Source of the DNA: Bacilli bacterium
GTDB lineage: Bacteria; Bacillota_I; Bacilli_A; RF39; UBA660
Direction of reading: 5' to 3'
Length of the DNA: 64,000 bases
Assembly: GCA_017428495.1 (NCBI GenBank)
Contig: JAFRQS010000031.1
Span: 1 to 64,000, forward strand
The notes beneath the pieces were generated by a model. That model was not told where the DNA came from. It saw nothing but the letters and a program-made list of their open reading frames with translations, and did not search any database. Shown one piece after another: positions 53,428-63,036 of the stretch. The position numbers were made by a program, and so were the translations under genes. The first letter of the stretch is position 1, and every line of letters begins with the position of its first letter.

Positions 53428-54796
53428 AATTATTTATATTAAATATTTCTTCACTTATTATATTAAATTTTTCTTCTACTCCAATAGAAATTCCTAACTC
53501 ATTAATATTAGGATTTGGTTCTATATTATTTTCTTCTAACAATGATAATCCTGCTAAAGCAAACATTTCATCTTTTGAATATAATGTATTTGTTGATATT
53601 TCACAATACATTATATTTCCATTTTTATCTATTTTTGGTATATAAGTTTTATTTTCAACAAAATCTGAAAAATATCTATAATACATTTTTTGAATCTTTC
53701 CAGAAACTTCAACATCTATTGAACTTTCTTCTGAAATTATATTATTTGCTTGTTCGAATATTAATATTATTAACCATTTACAACTATTATCTAATTCTAA
53801 AAATTCTTTATCATTAAGTGTTTTAAATTCATAGTTCAATAATTGATCAACTGCGCCTTTATATTCAATTGGAAGTTTGTTAACTGAAGAATATTTTGTT
53901 TCATCTAAAATTTGATAATTAGTTGGTTCACCAATAAGTTCATTCACTGCATTTTTTGTAATAATCATAGCATTATGTACTAATACTTTATTTTTTTCTA
54001 TATCAAAATATTTTGATAAATCAACCATATTTTCTTTTGTAGTTTCAGGATTTAAATTTCCTGTTATTAATAAAACTAGTGATTGTAATATCTTTCTTAT
54101 TTCATTTTTAGAATTTTCAAAATTCATATTCTTAATTGAATTAGGATATTTATTATTTAATAATTCCACAATTTCTAATGCTAACTTTTCATTCCAATTT
54201 ATATCTATTATTTCTTGATATTTTAATAAAAATGAATTTTTATTTATAATTTCTTGATATAAATCTTTAGAATTATTTACATATTCATTACTTATTAATT
54301 CTTCATTGGATTGTTTCTTATCTTTATTATTCTTTATATTACTATCAATTATAGACAAGTTTGCCAAAATTGATACAAATCCTTTTTTCAATTTTTCTGT
54401 AATATCAGCCCTTCTTCTATTCTTTTCTTCTATTGAAAGATTACTTGAAATTGCAAGAATTTCTTCTGATATTAACTTTTTCTGTGCTTCAAAATTACTT
54501 TTTATTACTTCTTCATTTGATAAATCAAATAAAACTTTTGTATTGTCTGTATATAGTACTTCTATTCCATCACTTACTTTTTCATATTTTTGAATTTTTT
54601 TCATATGTTTTATTACTTGTTTTTCATATTCATTCTTGTATGGAACTATAATTATAGGGGCATCTTTTGGATTATTAGTATATTTATATTTATCTAAGTT
54701 TTCAGTATCATTTACTATCATAATAATTTCATTATTATTATGATTATATAATATGACATCATAAAAATTAAATTCTTTTCCTTGAATTGTCTTCAT
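53426..54796 (-). CDS. signal-less paralog of the neighbouring lipoprotein
   Basis: 456 residues. Residues ~185-450 match the neighbouring lipoprotein (DINWNEKLALEIVELLNN, LLITGNLNPETTKENMVDLSKY, YKGAVDQLLNYEFKTLND, DEMFALAGLSLLEEN). The N-terminal ~180 residues differ: no signal peptide, but TIQGKEFNFYDVILYNHNNNEIIMIVND and a coiled, charged stretch. So one copy of the domain is exported and the other apparently cytoplasmic. GAAAGGGG precedes the ATG. Function unknown. Confidence 0.75.
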   Translation of the reverse strand: MKTIQGKEFNFYDVILYNHNNNEIIMIVNDTENLDKYKYTNNPKDAPIIIVPYKNEYEKQVIKHMKKIQKYEKVSDGIEVLYTDNTKVLFDLSNEEVIKSNFEAQKKLISEEILAISSNLSIEEKNRRRADITEKLKKGFVSILANLSIIDSNIKNNKDKKQSNEELISNEYVNNSKDLYQEIINKNSFLLKYQEIIDINWNEKLALEIVELLNNKYPNSIKNMNFENSKNEIRKILQSLVLLITGNLNPETTKENMVDLSKYFDIEKNKVLVHNAMIITKNAVNELIGEPTNYQILDETKYSSVNKLPIEYKGAVDQLLNYEFKTLNDKEFLELDNSCKWLIILIFEQANNIISEESSIDVEVSGKIQKMYYRYFSDFVENKTYIPKIDKNGNIMYCEISTNTLYSKDEMFALAGLSLLEENNIEPNPNINELGISIGVEEKFNIISEEIFNINN

Positions 54797-54887
54797 AAAT
54801 TGTCCCCTTTCTTCTTTTTGTAAAAATATACATAACGTACTATATTACAAATATATTATATCAAATAAATACTATTTTGTATATTTA

Positions 54888-55388
54888 TTAATGAAAAATC
54901 TTATTTATAAAATCAAATATAAAAAAATTGTATTCTACTTCTTCACTTTCTTCAGCCTCTAATAAACATACTGGTGGAAATAATATACACCACCAATTAT
55001 TTCCTTTGCCTTCTCCTAAAGTTATTAATAATGATTCATAATTTCCTGCACTATATTTCTTATTTTTATATTTTTTTTCAGGAAAATAATTTAAACCATA
55101 ATTAATTGAAAAAGAATAATTTTCATCTTTTAAATTATCTTTTACTATTTCCTCTACATTATAAATATTTTCTTTTATAATTTTTCTAGCATTTTCTATA
55201 TTATTTTCATTTTTTAAAAGTTCATACAATTTTGACTTTAAATTATTACTTATAACTTCTTTTATACTTTGATCATGCTTACTATTACTATTTGCTAGTA
55301 CTCTTATTCTTATTAAATCATCACTATTATTAAAATTTATTGAATAATACAATAATGGTATAGTAAAAAGTATTAATATTTTTTTCAT
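54888..55388 (-). CDS. spoIIR: stage II sporulation protein R
   Basis: 166 residues. Secreted forespore signal that triggers SpoIIGA to process pro-sigma-E in the mother cell. Signal-like helix at the start, then LIRIRVLANSNSKHDQSIKEVI and the hallmark YESLLITLGEGKGNNWWCILFPPVC. Start chosen at the ATG after AAAGGTGGATTTTTT. Its place after prfA-prmC matches B. subtilis. Confidence 0.95.
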   Translation of the reverse strand: MKKILILFTIPLLYYSINFNNSDDLIRIRVLANSNSKHDQSIKEVISNNLKSKLYELLKNENNIENARKIIKENIYNVEEIVKDNLKDENYSFSINYGLNYFPEKKYKNKKYSAGNYESLLITLGEGKGNNWWCILFPPVCLLEAEESEEVEYNFFIFDFINKIFH

Positions 55389-55426
55389 AAAAAATCCACC
55401 TTTCATATTATTGATGGGTGGATAAA

Positions 55427-56212
55427 TTATTTTTTATTCACTATAAAGATCATTCTATCTCTATTTTGAAGATCTTTTTTACAATTTATTTCTATATTAT
55501 CAAGATATTTATTAGCAATATCTATTATTTTTTCTTTTTGTGTTTCTCCTATTTCAAATGCTATTAAAAATTCTTTATTTAAATGATCTTTTATATTTTT
55601 CAATATTTTTTCATAATAATATAATCCATTATTAGTAGCATATAACGCTATTTTAGGTTCATTATTTTTTACAATATCCATTATTTTTTCATCATATGAG
55701 ATATATGGTGGATTACTAATTATTACATCATATTTATCTTTTATATTTTTAAATATATCACTTTGAATTATTTTTATATTTAATCCTTTACTATTAATTT
55801 TTGCTACTTTAAGTGCTTTTTTTGATATATCAGATATAGTAACATTTGCATTTATTTCACGTTTTAATGTTATTCCAATACATCCAGAACCTGTACATAA
55901 ATCTAGTATTGATATAGTATTATTAAATTTTTTCTTAATTATTTGTATTGTATTTTCTACTAATTCTTCTGTTTCAAATCTAGGAATTAATACATTTTTA
56001 TTTACATTATACAAATATCCATAGAAATTAACATTACCAACTATATATTGTACAGGAATATTTCTAGCCTTAATAACCAATTTTTTTAATTTTGATATAT
56101 CTTTTTTAGGTATAAAATCATTAGTATTCAAATTAAATTTATATTTTAGTAAGTAATTAAAATTAGATATATCTTCTTTTTCTATTTCTTTTAATAAATC
56201 ATTATAATACAT
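55427..56212 (-). CDS. prmC: release factor glutamine methyltransferase
   Basis: 261 residues. Methylates the Gln of the GGQ loop in RF1 and RF2. SAM-binding ILDLCTGSGCIGITL and the catalytic NPPY in VIISNPPYISYDEKI; an N-terminal helical domain with RNIPVQYIVGNVNFYG contacts the release factor. It overlaps prfA by 11 bases; its other substrate gene prfB is also in this window. Confidence 0.95.
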   Translation of the reverse strand: MYYNDLLKEIEKEDISNFNYLLKYKFNLNTNDFIPKKDISKLKKLVIKARNIPVQYIVGNVNFYGYLYNVNKNVLIPRFETEELVENTIQIIKKKFNNTISILDLCTGSGCIGITLKREINANVTISDISKKALKVAKINSKGLNIKIIQSDIFKNIKDKYDVIISNPPYISYDEKIMDIVKNNEPKIALYATNNGLYYYEKILKNIKDHLNKEFLIAFEIGETQKEKIIDIANKYLDNIEINCKKDLQNRDRMIFIVNKK

Positions 56213-57263
56213 CTTTTTCTAATTTTCTCTTCTGATCTTCTAATATAAGTGCTTCAATAACTTCATCTAATTTACCTAACATTACTCTATCTAGTTGCAT
56301 TAATGTAAAATTAATTCTATGATCTGTTAATCTATTTTGAGGAAAATTATATGTTCTTATCTTTTCAGATCTATCTCCTGTACCTATTTTACTTCTTCTT
56401 TCTGCCCCTTCTTTTTCTTCTTTTTCTCTTAGTTTCATGTCATATAATCTTGTTTTTAATATTTTGATTGCTTTTTCTTTATTTTTAATTTGACTTCTTT
56501 CAGTTTGTGAATAAACAATTATACCTGTTGGTATATGTGTAAGTCTTACTGCAGAGTCAGTTGTATTTACACCTTGTCCACCACTACCACTACTTCTAGT
56601 TATATCTACTCTTACTTCATTCATATCTAATTCAAAATCAAATTCTTCTGCTTCTGGCATTACTACTACTGTTGCTGTAGATGTATGAACTCTTCCTTGA
56701 GTTTCTGTTACTGGTACCCTTTGTACTCTATGTGCACCACTTTCATATTTTAATCTTGAATATGCACCTGCACCCTTAATCATAAATTCAACTTGTGCAT
56801 ATCCACCACTTGTACCTCTTACTTCATTTATAATTTCATGACTCCAGCCTTTTGATTCTGCATATTTTATATACATATCATAAAGATCTCCAGCAAATAT
56901 ATTTGCTTCATCTCCTCCAGCTGCACCACGAATTTCCATTATTACATTTTTATCATCATTTGGATCTTTTGGTATTAATAAGATTTCTAATTTCTGCTCA
57001 TATTCTAATTTTGATTGTTCTAACTTTGCAAGTTCTTCTTTAGCAAATTCTCCTAAATCTTTGTCATTTAACATTTCTTTTGCATCTTTAATACCATTCA
57101 AAATATTATTATATTCTTTATATGTATTTACAATTTCCTCTAGTGAGCTCATTTCTTTAGAAAGTTCTGTAGTCTTTTTTATGTCACCTAATACTTCATC
57201 AGTAGATAATTTTTGCTTAATTTCTTCATATCTTGCTACAATTTGATCTAATCTTTCTATCAT
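56202..57263 (-). CDS. prfA: peptide chain release factor 1
   Basis: 353 residues; reads UAA and UAG. GGQ loop in SSGSGGQGVNTTDSAVRLTHIPTG; anticodon-like PxT region in VTETQGRVHTSTATV. No frameshift, as expected for RF1. Its activity at UAG bears on whether the amber codon in the glutathione peroxidase gene could be read through. Confidence 0.97.
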   Translation of the reverse strand: MIERLDQIVARYEEIKQKLSTDEVLGDIKKTTELSKEMSSLEEIVNTYKEYNNILNGIKDAKEMLNDKDLGEFAKEELAKLEQSKLEYEQKLEILLIPKDPNDDKNVIMEIRGAAGGDEANIFAGDLYDMYIKYAESKGWSHEIINEVRGTSGGYAQVEFMIKGAGAYSRLKYESGAHRVQRVPVTETQGRVHTSTATVVVMPEAEEFDFELDMNEVRVDITRSSGSGGQGVNTTDSAVRLTHIPTGIIVYSQTERSQIKNKEKAIKILKTRLYDMKLREKEEKEGAERRSKIGTGDRSEKIRTYNFPQNRLTDHRINFTLMQLDRVMLGKLDEVIEALILEDQKRKLEKDVL

Positions 57264-57274
57264 TTTTAACTCCT

Positions 57275-57730
57275 TTAAAGAATTTCTTCTTCATCCATTT
57301 CTTCTTCAGTAAGTATTGTTAAATCATCAATATCATCATCTAAATCATCATCTACATCTTCTAGAGCTTCTGCATCATCTAATACTGCTTCATCTTCTAT
57401 TTCAGTTGCTTCTTCATCAGTTTCATCTATGTCTTCATATGAATCAATATCATCATCACCTTCATCATCAACTATCATTTTTACTGAGTGATTTTCTGTT
57501 AAATCCCATTTTCCATCTACAAGTAAAAATCTTTTATCTAAATTAAGTGATGTATAAAAATCTCCTATTAAATTTTCAAATGCATTTTCTTCATATTCTA
57601 ATAGTTCACATACCTTTTTTAATAAATCAATTGTTCCATATTTTTTATTACTATTTTTAATAATATAATATGCAATATCCAAATGTGATAATTTTTCTAT
57701 TTCATCACGTGTCATTTTTTTTAAGTTCAT
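57275..57730 (-). CDS. rpoE: RNA polymerase delta subunit
   Basis: 151 residues. Folded N-terminal winged-helix (RDEIEKLSHLDIAYYIIKNSNKKYGTIDLLKKVCELL ... FLLVDGKWDLTEN) and a long unstructured acidic tail of Asp/Glu, typical of the Firmicutes delta subunit that speeds RNA polymerase recycling. Located after argS as in Bacillus. Confidence 0.93.
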   Translation of the reverse strand: MNLKKMTRDEIEKLSHLDIAYYIIKNSNKKYGTIDLLKKVCELLEYEENAFENLIGDFYTSLNLDKRFLLVDGKWDLTENHSVKMIVDDEGDDDIDSYEDIDETDEEATEIEDEAVLDDAEALEDVDDDLDDDIDDLTILTEEEMDEEEIL

Positions 57731-57739
57731 AATTTCCTC

Positions 57740-59356
57740 CTACATTTTTTCTAATGCTTCAACACCAATTAAATTTAAAGCATTCTTTATTGTTATTTTT
57801 ACAGTTTTTATTAAATTTATTCTTTCACTAGTATAAATTGTATCATCTGAAACAATTTTCTCATGTGCATAATATGAGTGAAATAAAGTTGCTAATTCAT
57901 AAACATAATTTGTTATTAAATGTGGCATTTGTTTAACTGCTGCTGTTTCTACAATATTTTTAAATTCATATACTTTATTTAATAATTCAAATGCATATGA
58001 TGAATTTAATGTCTTATATTCTTCTATTTTTTCAATTTTAGAAACATTATTTAATATTGAACATATTCTTGCATGAGCATATTCTACATAATATACTGGA
58101 TTCTCATTACTTTGCTTTGTTGCTAGCGTAATATCAAAATTCATTTGTGTATCTAAACTTTTATTTGCAAAAAAGTATCTTGAAGCATTTACTCCCACTT
58201 CTTCTAACAACTCTGTTATAGTAATTGTTTTACCAGTTCTCTTACTCATTTTTATTTCTTCACCATCTTTGATGAGTTTTACCATTTGAAGAAGTTTTAC
58301 ATCTAATTTATTTTTATCATATCCAAGAGCTTCAATTGATGCTTTAAGTCTTGATACATAACCATGATGATCTGCACCAAATACATTTATTAATTTATCA
58401 TATCCTCTATCTAATTTATCTAAATGATATGCGATATCAGGCGTAAAATAAGTATATGTTTTATCATTTTTTACAATTACTCTATCTTTATCATCACCAT
58501 ATTTTGAAGTTTTTAACCATAAAGCTCCTTCTGCTTCATATGTATTACCTTGTTCATTTAATATTCTTAGACATTCTTCTATTCTTCCTGATTCTCTTAT
58601 TTTTTTCTCACTTGTCCATACATCAAATTCAACTCTAAAGTCTTTTAAGTCTTTTTTTATTCTATCTAATAAAATTTTTACACCTAAATCTGTAAAATAT
58701 TCTATTTTTTCATTTATTTTACTATCTTTATTTTCTTTATATATATTTTTTGCAATTTCTATTATTTCCTCACCATGATAACCATCTTCTGGCATTTCAG
58801 TATTGATTCCACATATATTATCATATCTAGCTTTAATTGATTTACCTAAATTATTTATTTGATTTCCACCATCATTTATATAATATTCTCTTGTTACATC
58901 ATATCCTGCAAATGACATTATTCTTGATATATTATCACCGTATGAAGCTCCTCTTGCTGTTCCTACATGAAGTATCCCTGTAGGATTTGCACTTACATAT
59001 TCTATATTAATTCTTTTATGATTTCCAATTGTACTTTTGCCATAATTAGAATCTAATTTAATTATTTCATTTATTCCATTTAATAAATATGCTTTATTTA
59101 AATAAAAATTAATAAATCCTGGACCTGCTATATCTATCCTATCTATTATATTATTTTTATTTATATTTGCTACTAATTCCTCAGCTATAATTCTTGGATT
59201 TTTTTTCAATATTTTAGTTAATTCCATAGCAACATTTGTAGAAAAATCACCATTTTTTTTATCATTTGGCACTTCAATAATATACTCTATTTTTTCAATA
59301 TTAGATAATTTTAATGCTTCATCAATTATACTTGCTAATTTTTCTTTTGTATTCAT
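57740..59356 (-). CDS. argS: arginyl-tRNA synthetase
   Basis: 538 residues. Class I synthetase: N-terminal Add-1 domain, HIGH variant HVGT in SANPTGILHVGTARGASYGD, KMSKS variant KMSKRTG near residue 370, and the C-terminal anticodon-binding DALR domain (YAHARICSILN). Charges tRNA-Arg. Shares the ywiB-argS-rpoE order with Bacillus. Confidence 0.97.
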   Translation of the reverse strand: MNTKEKLASIIDEALKLSNIEKIEYIIEVPNDKKNGDFSTNVAMELTKILKKNPRIIAEELVANINKNNIIDRIDIAGPGFINFYLNKAYLLNGINEIIKLDSNYGKSTIGNHKRINIEYVSANPTGILHVGTARGASYGDNISRIMSFAGYDVTREYYINDGGNQINNLGKSIKARYDNICGINTEMPEDGYHGEEIIEIAKNIYKENKDSKINEKIEYFTDLGVKILLDRIKKDLKDFRVEFDVWTSEKKIRESGRIEECLRILNEQGNTYEAEGALWLKTSKYGDDKDRVIVKNDKTYTYFTPDIAYHLDKLDRGYDKLINVFGADHHGYVSRLKASIEALGYDKNKLDVKLLQMVKLIKDGEEIKMSKRTGKTITITELLEEVGVNASRYFFANKSLDTQMNFDITLATKQSNENPVYYVEYAHARICSILNNVSKIEKIEEYKTLNSSYAFELLNKVYEFKNIVETAAVKQMPHLITNYVYELATLFHSYYAHEKIVSDDTIYTSERINLIKTVKITIKNALNLIGVEALEKM

Positions 59357-59360
59357 AATT

Positions 59361-59738
59361 TCACTCCATTAACAATAGTTTATATTCAAATATTCCTATT
59401 ATTTTATTATCATTATACATTTCATAATTTATATATATTCGATTATCTTCTATTTCTAATTTCTTAGTATATACAACTATATCTAATGTTAATCCTATTG
59501 AATTTACTTGATATTTACACTTTATTTTTTCATTTAATTCAAATATAAGATTTAAATCATATTCATCATTTTTTCTATTCATTAATATTCTATTATTTTG
59601 AATTTTAATTTCTACTTTTAAATCTTCTTCAACATATTTTATTATTTTTTCCTTTTTATCATAGTCTGCAAGGGCTTCTACTGTGGTTGTTTCATTATCA
59701 CTATTAGACAAAACTGAGTATATTTTTATTTTTTTCAT
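59361..59738 (-). CDS. DUF1934 family protein (YwiB-like)
   Basis: 125 residues, a small beta-barrel protein of the lipocalin-like DUF1934 family; EIKIQNNRILMNRKNDEYDLNLIFE and TLDIVVYTKKLEIEDNRIYINYEMY fit. B. subtilis ywiB sits beside argS in the same way. Function unknown. Confidence 0.8.
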   Translation of the reverse strand: MKKIKIYSVLSNSDNETTTVEALADYDKKEKIIKYVEEDLKVEIKIQNNRILMNRKNDEYDLNLIFELNEKIKCKYQVNSIGLTLDIVVYTKKLEIEDNRIYINYEMYNDNKIIGIFEYKLLLME

Positions 59739-59899
59739 AATATCACCTAAATAACTACGCTACATTATAGCATATTTTATATAAATTTACACAAAAAGTT
59801 TAAATTTTAACTTTTTTTCATTGAAAGTATAACACATTTTTTTAATATTGTTATATTTTTTTTCTTTTTTTTCATAATAAGATTGATGAGGTGACTTAA

Positions 59900-61810
59900 A
59901 TGAAATTATTAAAAAATAGTTTAAATCTTTTATTTATGTTTTTTATTGCTGTAACAATATTCTTTATTTCTATGTATATATATGCAATTAGCTTACCAAA
60001 AATTGATTTAAATAATATTAATAATGTAACTATATATGACAATAAAAATGAAGTTGTTTTTAATGGTAATGGTAATAAAGAATGGGTATCATTAAGTAAT
60101 ATTTCTCCATATTTAATTAATGCAACTATAAGTACAGAAGATAAAAGATTTTATACACATCCTGGTTTTGATTTTTTAAGAATTATTAAGTCTATTTATG
60201 TAAATATTACAAATAAAAGTTTATCACAAGGTGCATCTACAATTACTCAACAATTAGCAAGAAATTTATTTTCTAATTTTGATAAAACTTGGAAAAGAAA
60301 AATTAAAGAAGCTTGGTATGCATTTAGATTAGAAATTAATTATTCAAAAGATGAAATATTAGAAGCTTATTTAAATACCATAAATTATGGTAATGGTGTT
60401 TATGGAATTGAAAATGCATCTTATTATTATTTTAATAAAAGTTCTAAAGATTTAAATCTTGCTGAAGCATCTATGCTTGCAGGTATACCAAAAGCTCCTA
60501 ATGCATATTCACCTTTAAATAATTTAGAAAATGCTAAAGAAAGACAAAAAATTATTTTATATAATATGTTAAAAAATAAAATTATTAGTGAAGATGATAT
60601 GAATAATTCTTTAAATACTGATTTAGTATATGTTGGAAAAAAACAAAAATTAAATTTATCAACTTTAATGTATTATAAAGATGCTGTAATAAATGAATTA
60701 TATAGTATAACTAATATTCCTGAATCTTATATAGATAGTGGTTTAAAAATATATACATCTTTAGATATTAATGCACAAACAATACTAGAAAAGAATATGA
60801 TTAATAATTTAAATGATGATAATTTACAAGTTGCTAGTGTAATGATGAATCCAAATAATGGGGATATTATTGCACTTATTGGTGGTACAAATTATATTAA
60901 ATCTGAATATAATCGTGCTATAAGTTCTAAAAGACAAGTTGGATCTACTATGAAACCTTTTTTATATTATGCTGCATTAGAAAATGGTTTTACTGCATCT
61001 ACAGCATTTTTATCAGAATCTACTACTTTTACTTTTAGTAATAATGATACTTATTCACCTCAAAATTATGGTAATTTATATCCAAATAATAAAATTTCAA
61101 TGGCTGCTGCTATTGCATATTCAGATAATATTTATGCTGTTAAAACACATTTGTTTTTAGGTGAAAATGTTCTTGTAGATATAGTTAAAAGAGTTGGAAT
61201 TAAAGAAAAATTACAAGAAATTCCATCATTACCTCTTGGAACAATAGAGATAAATATAATTGATTATTTAGGAGGTTATGCTTCTTTTGCAAATGGTGGA
61301 TATAAGATAGAACCTCATTTAATAGAAAAAATTGAAGATAATTATGGAAATATATTATATGAGACTAAACATACTAAAGAAAACGTTTTAAATAAAAGCT
61401 TAGTATATATTTTAAATGAATTGTTAACTGGTACATATGATTTAAATATGATTAGTTATAATTATCCAACTTGTTCTTCTTTAACAAATATGCTTACTAA
61501 TAAATATGCTTTAAAAACTGGAACAACTGATACAGATTCATGGACTATTGGTTATAATAAAAATATATTAATAGGAGTATGGTGTGGATATGATGATTCT
61601 AAAGAAATCGATATGAATGCAGTTAAAACATCAAAAAATATATGGGCTAATTCGATTGAAGAATTCTTAAAAGATAAAAATGTAGAATGGTATAAAATGC
61701 CTGATAATGTTGTTGGTGTTGTAGTAAATCCAATTGATGGAACAATAGCTAATAAAAAAAGTAAAAATAAAAAAGTTCTGTACTTTATTAAAGGTACAGA
61801 ACCTAATTAA
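59900..61810 (+). CDS. class A penicillin-binding protein
   Basis: 636 residues. An N-terminal membrane helix (about 9-30), glycosyltransferase domain with catalytic Glu in ISTEDKRFYTHPGFDFLRI and GASTITQQLARNLF, then transpeptidase domain: SxxK in KRQVGSTMKPFLYY, SxN in AYSDNIYAV and KTG in LKTGTTDTDSW. Polymerises and cross-links peptidoglycan. Its location near spoIIR and ywiB/argS resembles B. subtilis pbpG, a forespore-expressed PBP, but the symbol is not certain. It ends 8 bases inside the convergent pilin gene. Confidence 0.9.
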   Translation: MKLLKNSLNLLFMFFIAVTIFFISMYIYAISLPKIDLNNINNVTIYDNKNEVVFNGNGNKEWVSLSNISPYLINATISTEDKRFYTHPGFDFLRIIKSIYVNITNKSLSQGASTITQQLARNLFSNFDKTWKRKIKEAWYAFRLEINYSKDEILEAYLNTINYGNGVYGIENASYYYFNKSSKDLNLAEASMLAGIPKAPNAYSPLNNLENAKERQKIILYNMLKNKIISEDDMNNSLNTDLVYVGKKQKLNLSTLMYYKDAVINELYSITNIPESYIDSGLKIYTSLDINAQTILEKNMINNLNDDNLQVASVMMNPNNGDIIALIGGTNYIKSEYNRAISSKRQVGSTMKPFLYYAALENGFTASTAFLSESTTFTFSNNDTYSPQNYGNLYPNNKISMAAAIAYSDNIYAVKTHLFLGENVLVDIVKRVGIKEKLQEIPSLPLGTIEINIIDYLGGYASFANGGYKIEPHLIEKIEDNYGNILYETKHTKENVLNKSLVYILNELLTGTYDLNMISYNYPTCSSLTNMLTNKYALKTGTTDTDSWTIGYNKNILIGVWCGYDDSKEIDMNAVKTSKNIWANSIEEFLKDKNVEWYKMPDNVVGVVVNPIDGTIANKKSKNKKVLYFIKGTEPN

Positions 61811-62372
61811 TAACATATATTTCTCTTATTACATTAGTTGCAGAAGTATAACTATATGTTTTTTCATATTTTCCTACAGTACTTGTATTGATACTATTTG
61901 AACTTATATAATTATTTTCCAATACTTTAACTTCTGTTTCTGGTATTGCAACATATGCACCATATTCTACATAAGTTTCTCCTTTTTTTAAAGAAATTTG
62001 AGAAGGTCCATTTAAAAAAATTACAGGTTTTGATGTTTTTATATATTTTGACTTTATTGTGCCATTTACTTCAGCTACTAATACTACATTTGTTAATGAA
62101 TCTTTAATTATTTTTTGATCAATTAATCCTTTATTTATAAGTTGATTAATTCTTATGAGATCTACTTTTTTTGTACTAAAATTTGTTAATTCATTTTTAT
62201 AATTTTCAACAAATAGTATTGCTGCATCTTCTAAAGTTTCTGCTAATCTTTCATTACTAAATTTAGTAGTATCTTTTATATTTTTATCAATTCTAACAAT
62301 TACAATTGTAACTGTTATTGATAAAATAACAATTACTGCTAATAATTCTATTAATGTAAATCCCTTCTTCAT
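61803..62372 (-). CDS. pilin-like protein with C-terminal Ig-like (DUF5011-type) domain
   Basis: 189 residues. MKKGFTLIELLAVIVIL is a canonical prepilin signal (G/F cleavage, Glu5). A pilin helix runs to about residue 70; the last ~70 residues (ILNGPSQISLKKGETYVEYGAYVAIPETEV) match the DUF5011/HYR-like beta-sandwich seen in surface proteins. Second gene of a two-gene unit, 9 bases after the other pilin gene. Confidence 0.82.
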   Translation of the reverse strand: MKKGFTLIELLAVIVILSITVTIVIVRIDKNIKDTTKFSNERLAETLEDAAILFVENYKNELTNFSTKKVDLIRINQLINKGLIDQKIIKDSLTNVVLVAEVNGTIKSKYIKTSKPVIFLNGPSQISLKKGETYVEYGAYVAIPETEVKVLENNYISSNSINTSTVGKYEKTYSYTSATNVIREIYVIN

Positions 62373-62381
62373 AAGTTCTCC

Positions 62382-62966
62382 TTATCTATATATTATTACA
62401 TTTCTTGTAATTGAATTTCCACCATGTGTATATGTAATTATATAATTTGTTTCTATATTAGTATTCACTGTTCCCGTTACTGTAGGAGTTACACTAGCAC
62501 CAGTTTTTGAAGTTGCTACTACTCCTGGATCAGTAAATTGTGATCCAATTTTAACATACATATTATATGAACCATTTAATACTATTTTTGTCTTACTTTT
62601 TTGATTAATATCATAATATGCTGTTACTTTTCCATTATATGATCTTGTTACATAAACTGTATCTGATAGAGGTAATGGTTGTTTTGTTGTTGGATTTATT
62701 AATGAATTATTAAATTTTTCTGCTTGTACTAATGTTTCTAATGTTACATATACAAAATCATTTTGTTTAAAAGATTCAATGCTTTCATTATTTTCAACTA
62801 CATAACTTTTTGCTGATAATTCAATTGATTTAATTAATGTTTCTAATCCTTTTTCTTTTGTTTCATTTATTTTTCTTACTGATATATTTATAGTTATTGT
62901 TGCTAATATTGCCAATAATGTTATTGCTGCTAATATTTCTATTAATGTAAATCCTTTTTTATTCAT
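62382..62966 (-). CDS. pilin-like protein with C-terminal Ig-like (DUF5011-type) domain
   Basis: 194 residues. MNKKGFTLIEILAAITLLAI is a prepilin signal; the helix is followed by SYVVENNESIESFKQNDFVYVTLETL and a C-terminal DUF5011-type domain with LNGSYNMYVKIGSQFTDPGVVATSKTGASV. Same plan as the downstream gene, so the two are paralogs and likely subunits of one filament or pseudopilus. Confidence 0.82.
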   Translation of the reverse strand: MNKKGFTLIEILAAITLLAILATITINISVRKINETKEKGLETLIKSIELSAKSYVVENNESIESFKQNDFVYVTLETLVQAEKFNNSLINPTTKQPLPLSDTVYVTRSYNGKVTAYYDINQKSKTKIVLNGSYNMYVKIGSQFTDPGVVATSKTGASVTPTVTGTVNTNIETNYIITYTHGGNSITRNVIIYR

Positions 62967-63010
62967 TATTTACACCTCTTATCATATAAAATATTATATA
63001 ACAAAAAAAA

Positions 63011-63036
63011 AGAATAGACAACTATTTATCTATTCT
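63011..63036 (-). terminator. terminator after the ParB/Noc-type gene
   Basis: AGAATAGA (63011-63018) pairs with TCTATTCT (63029-63036), with a long T run on the minus strand. Confidence 0.75.
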
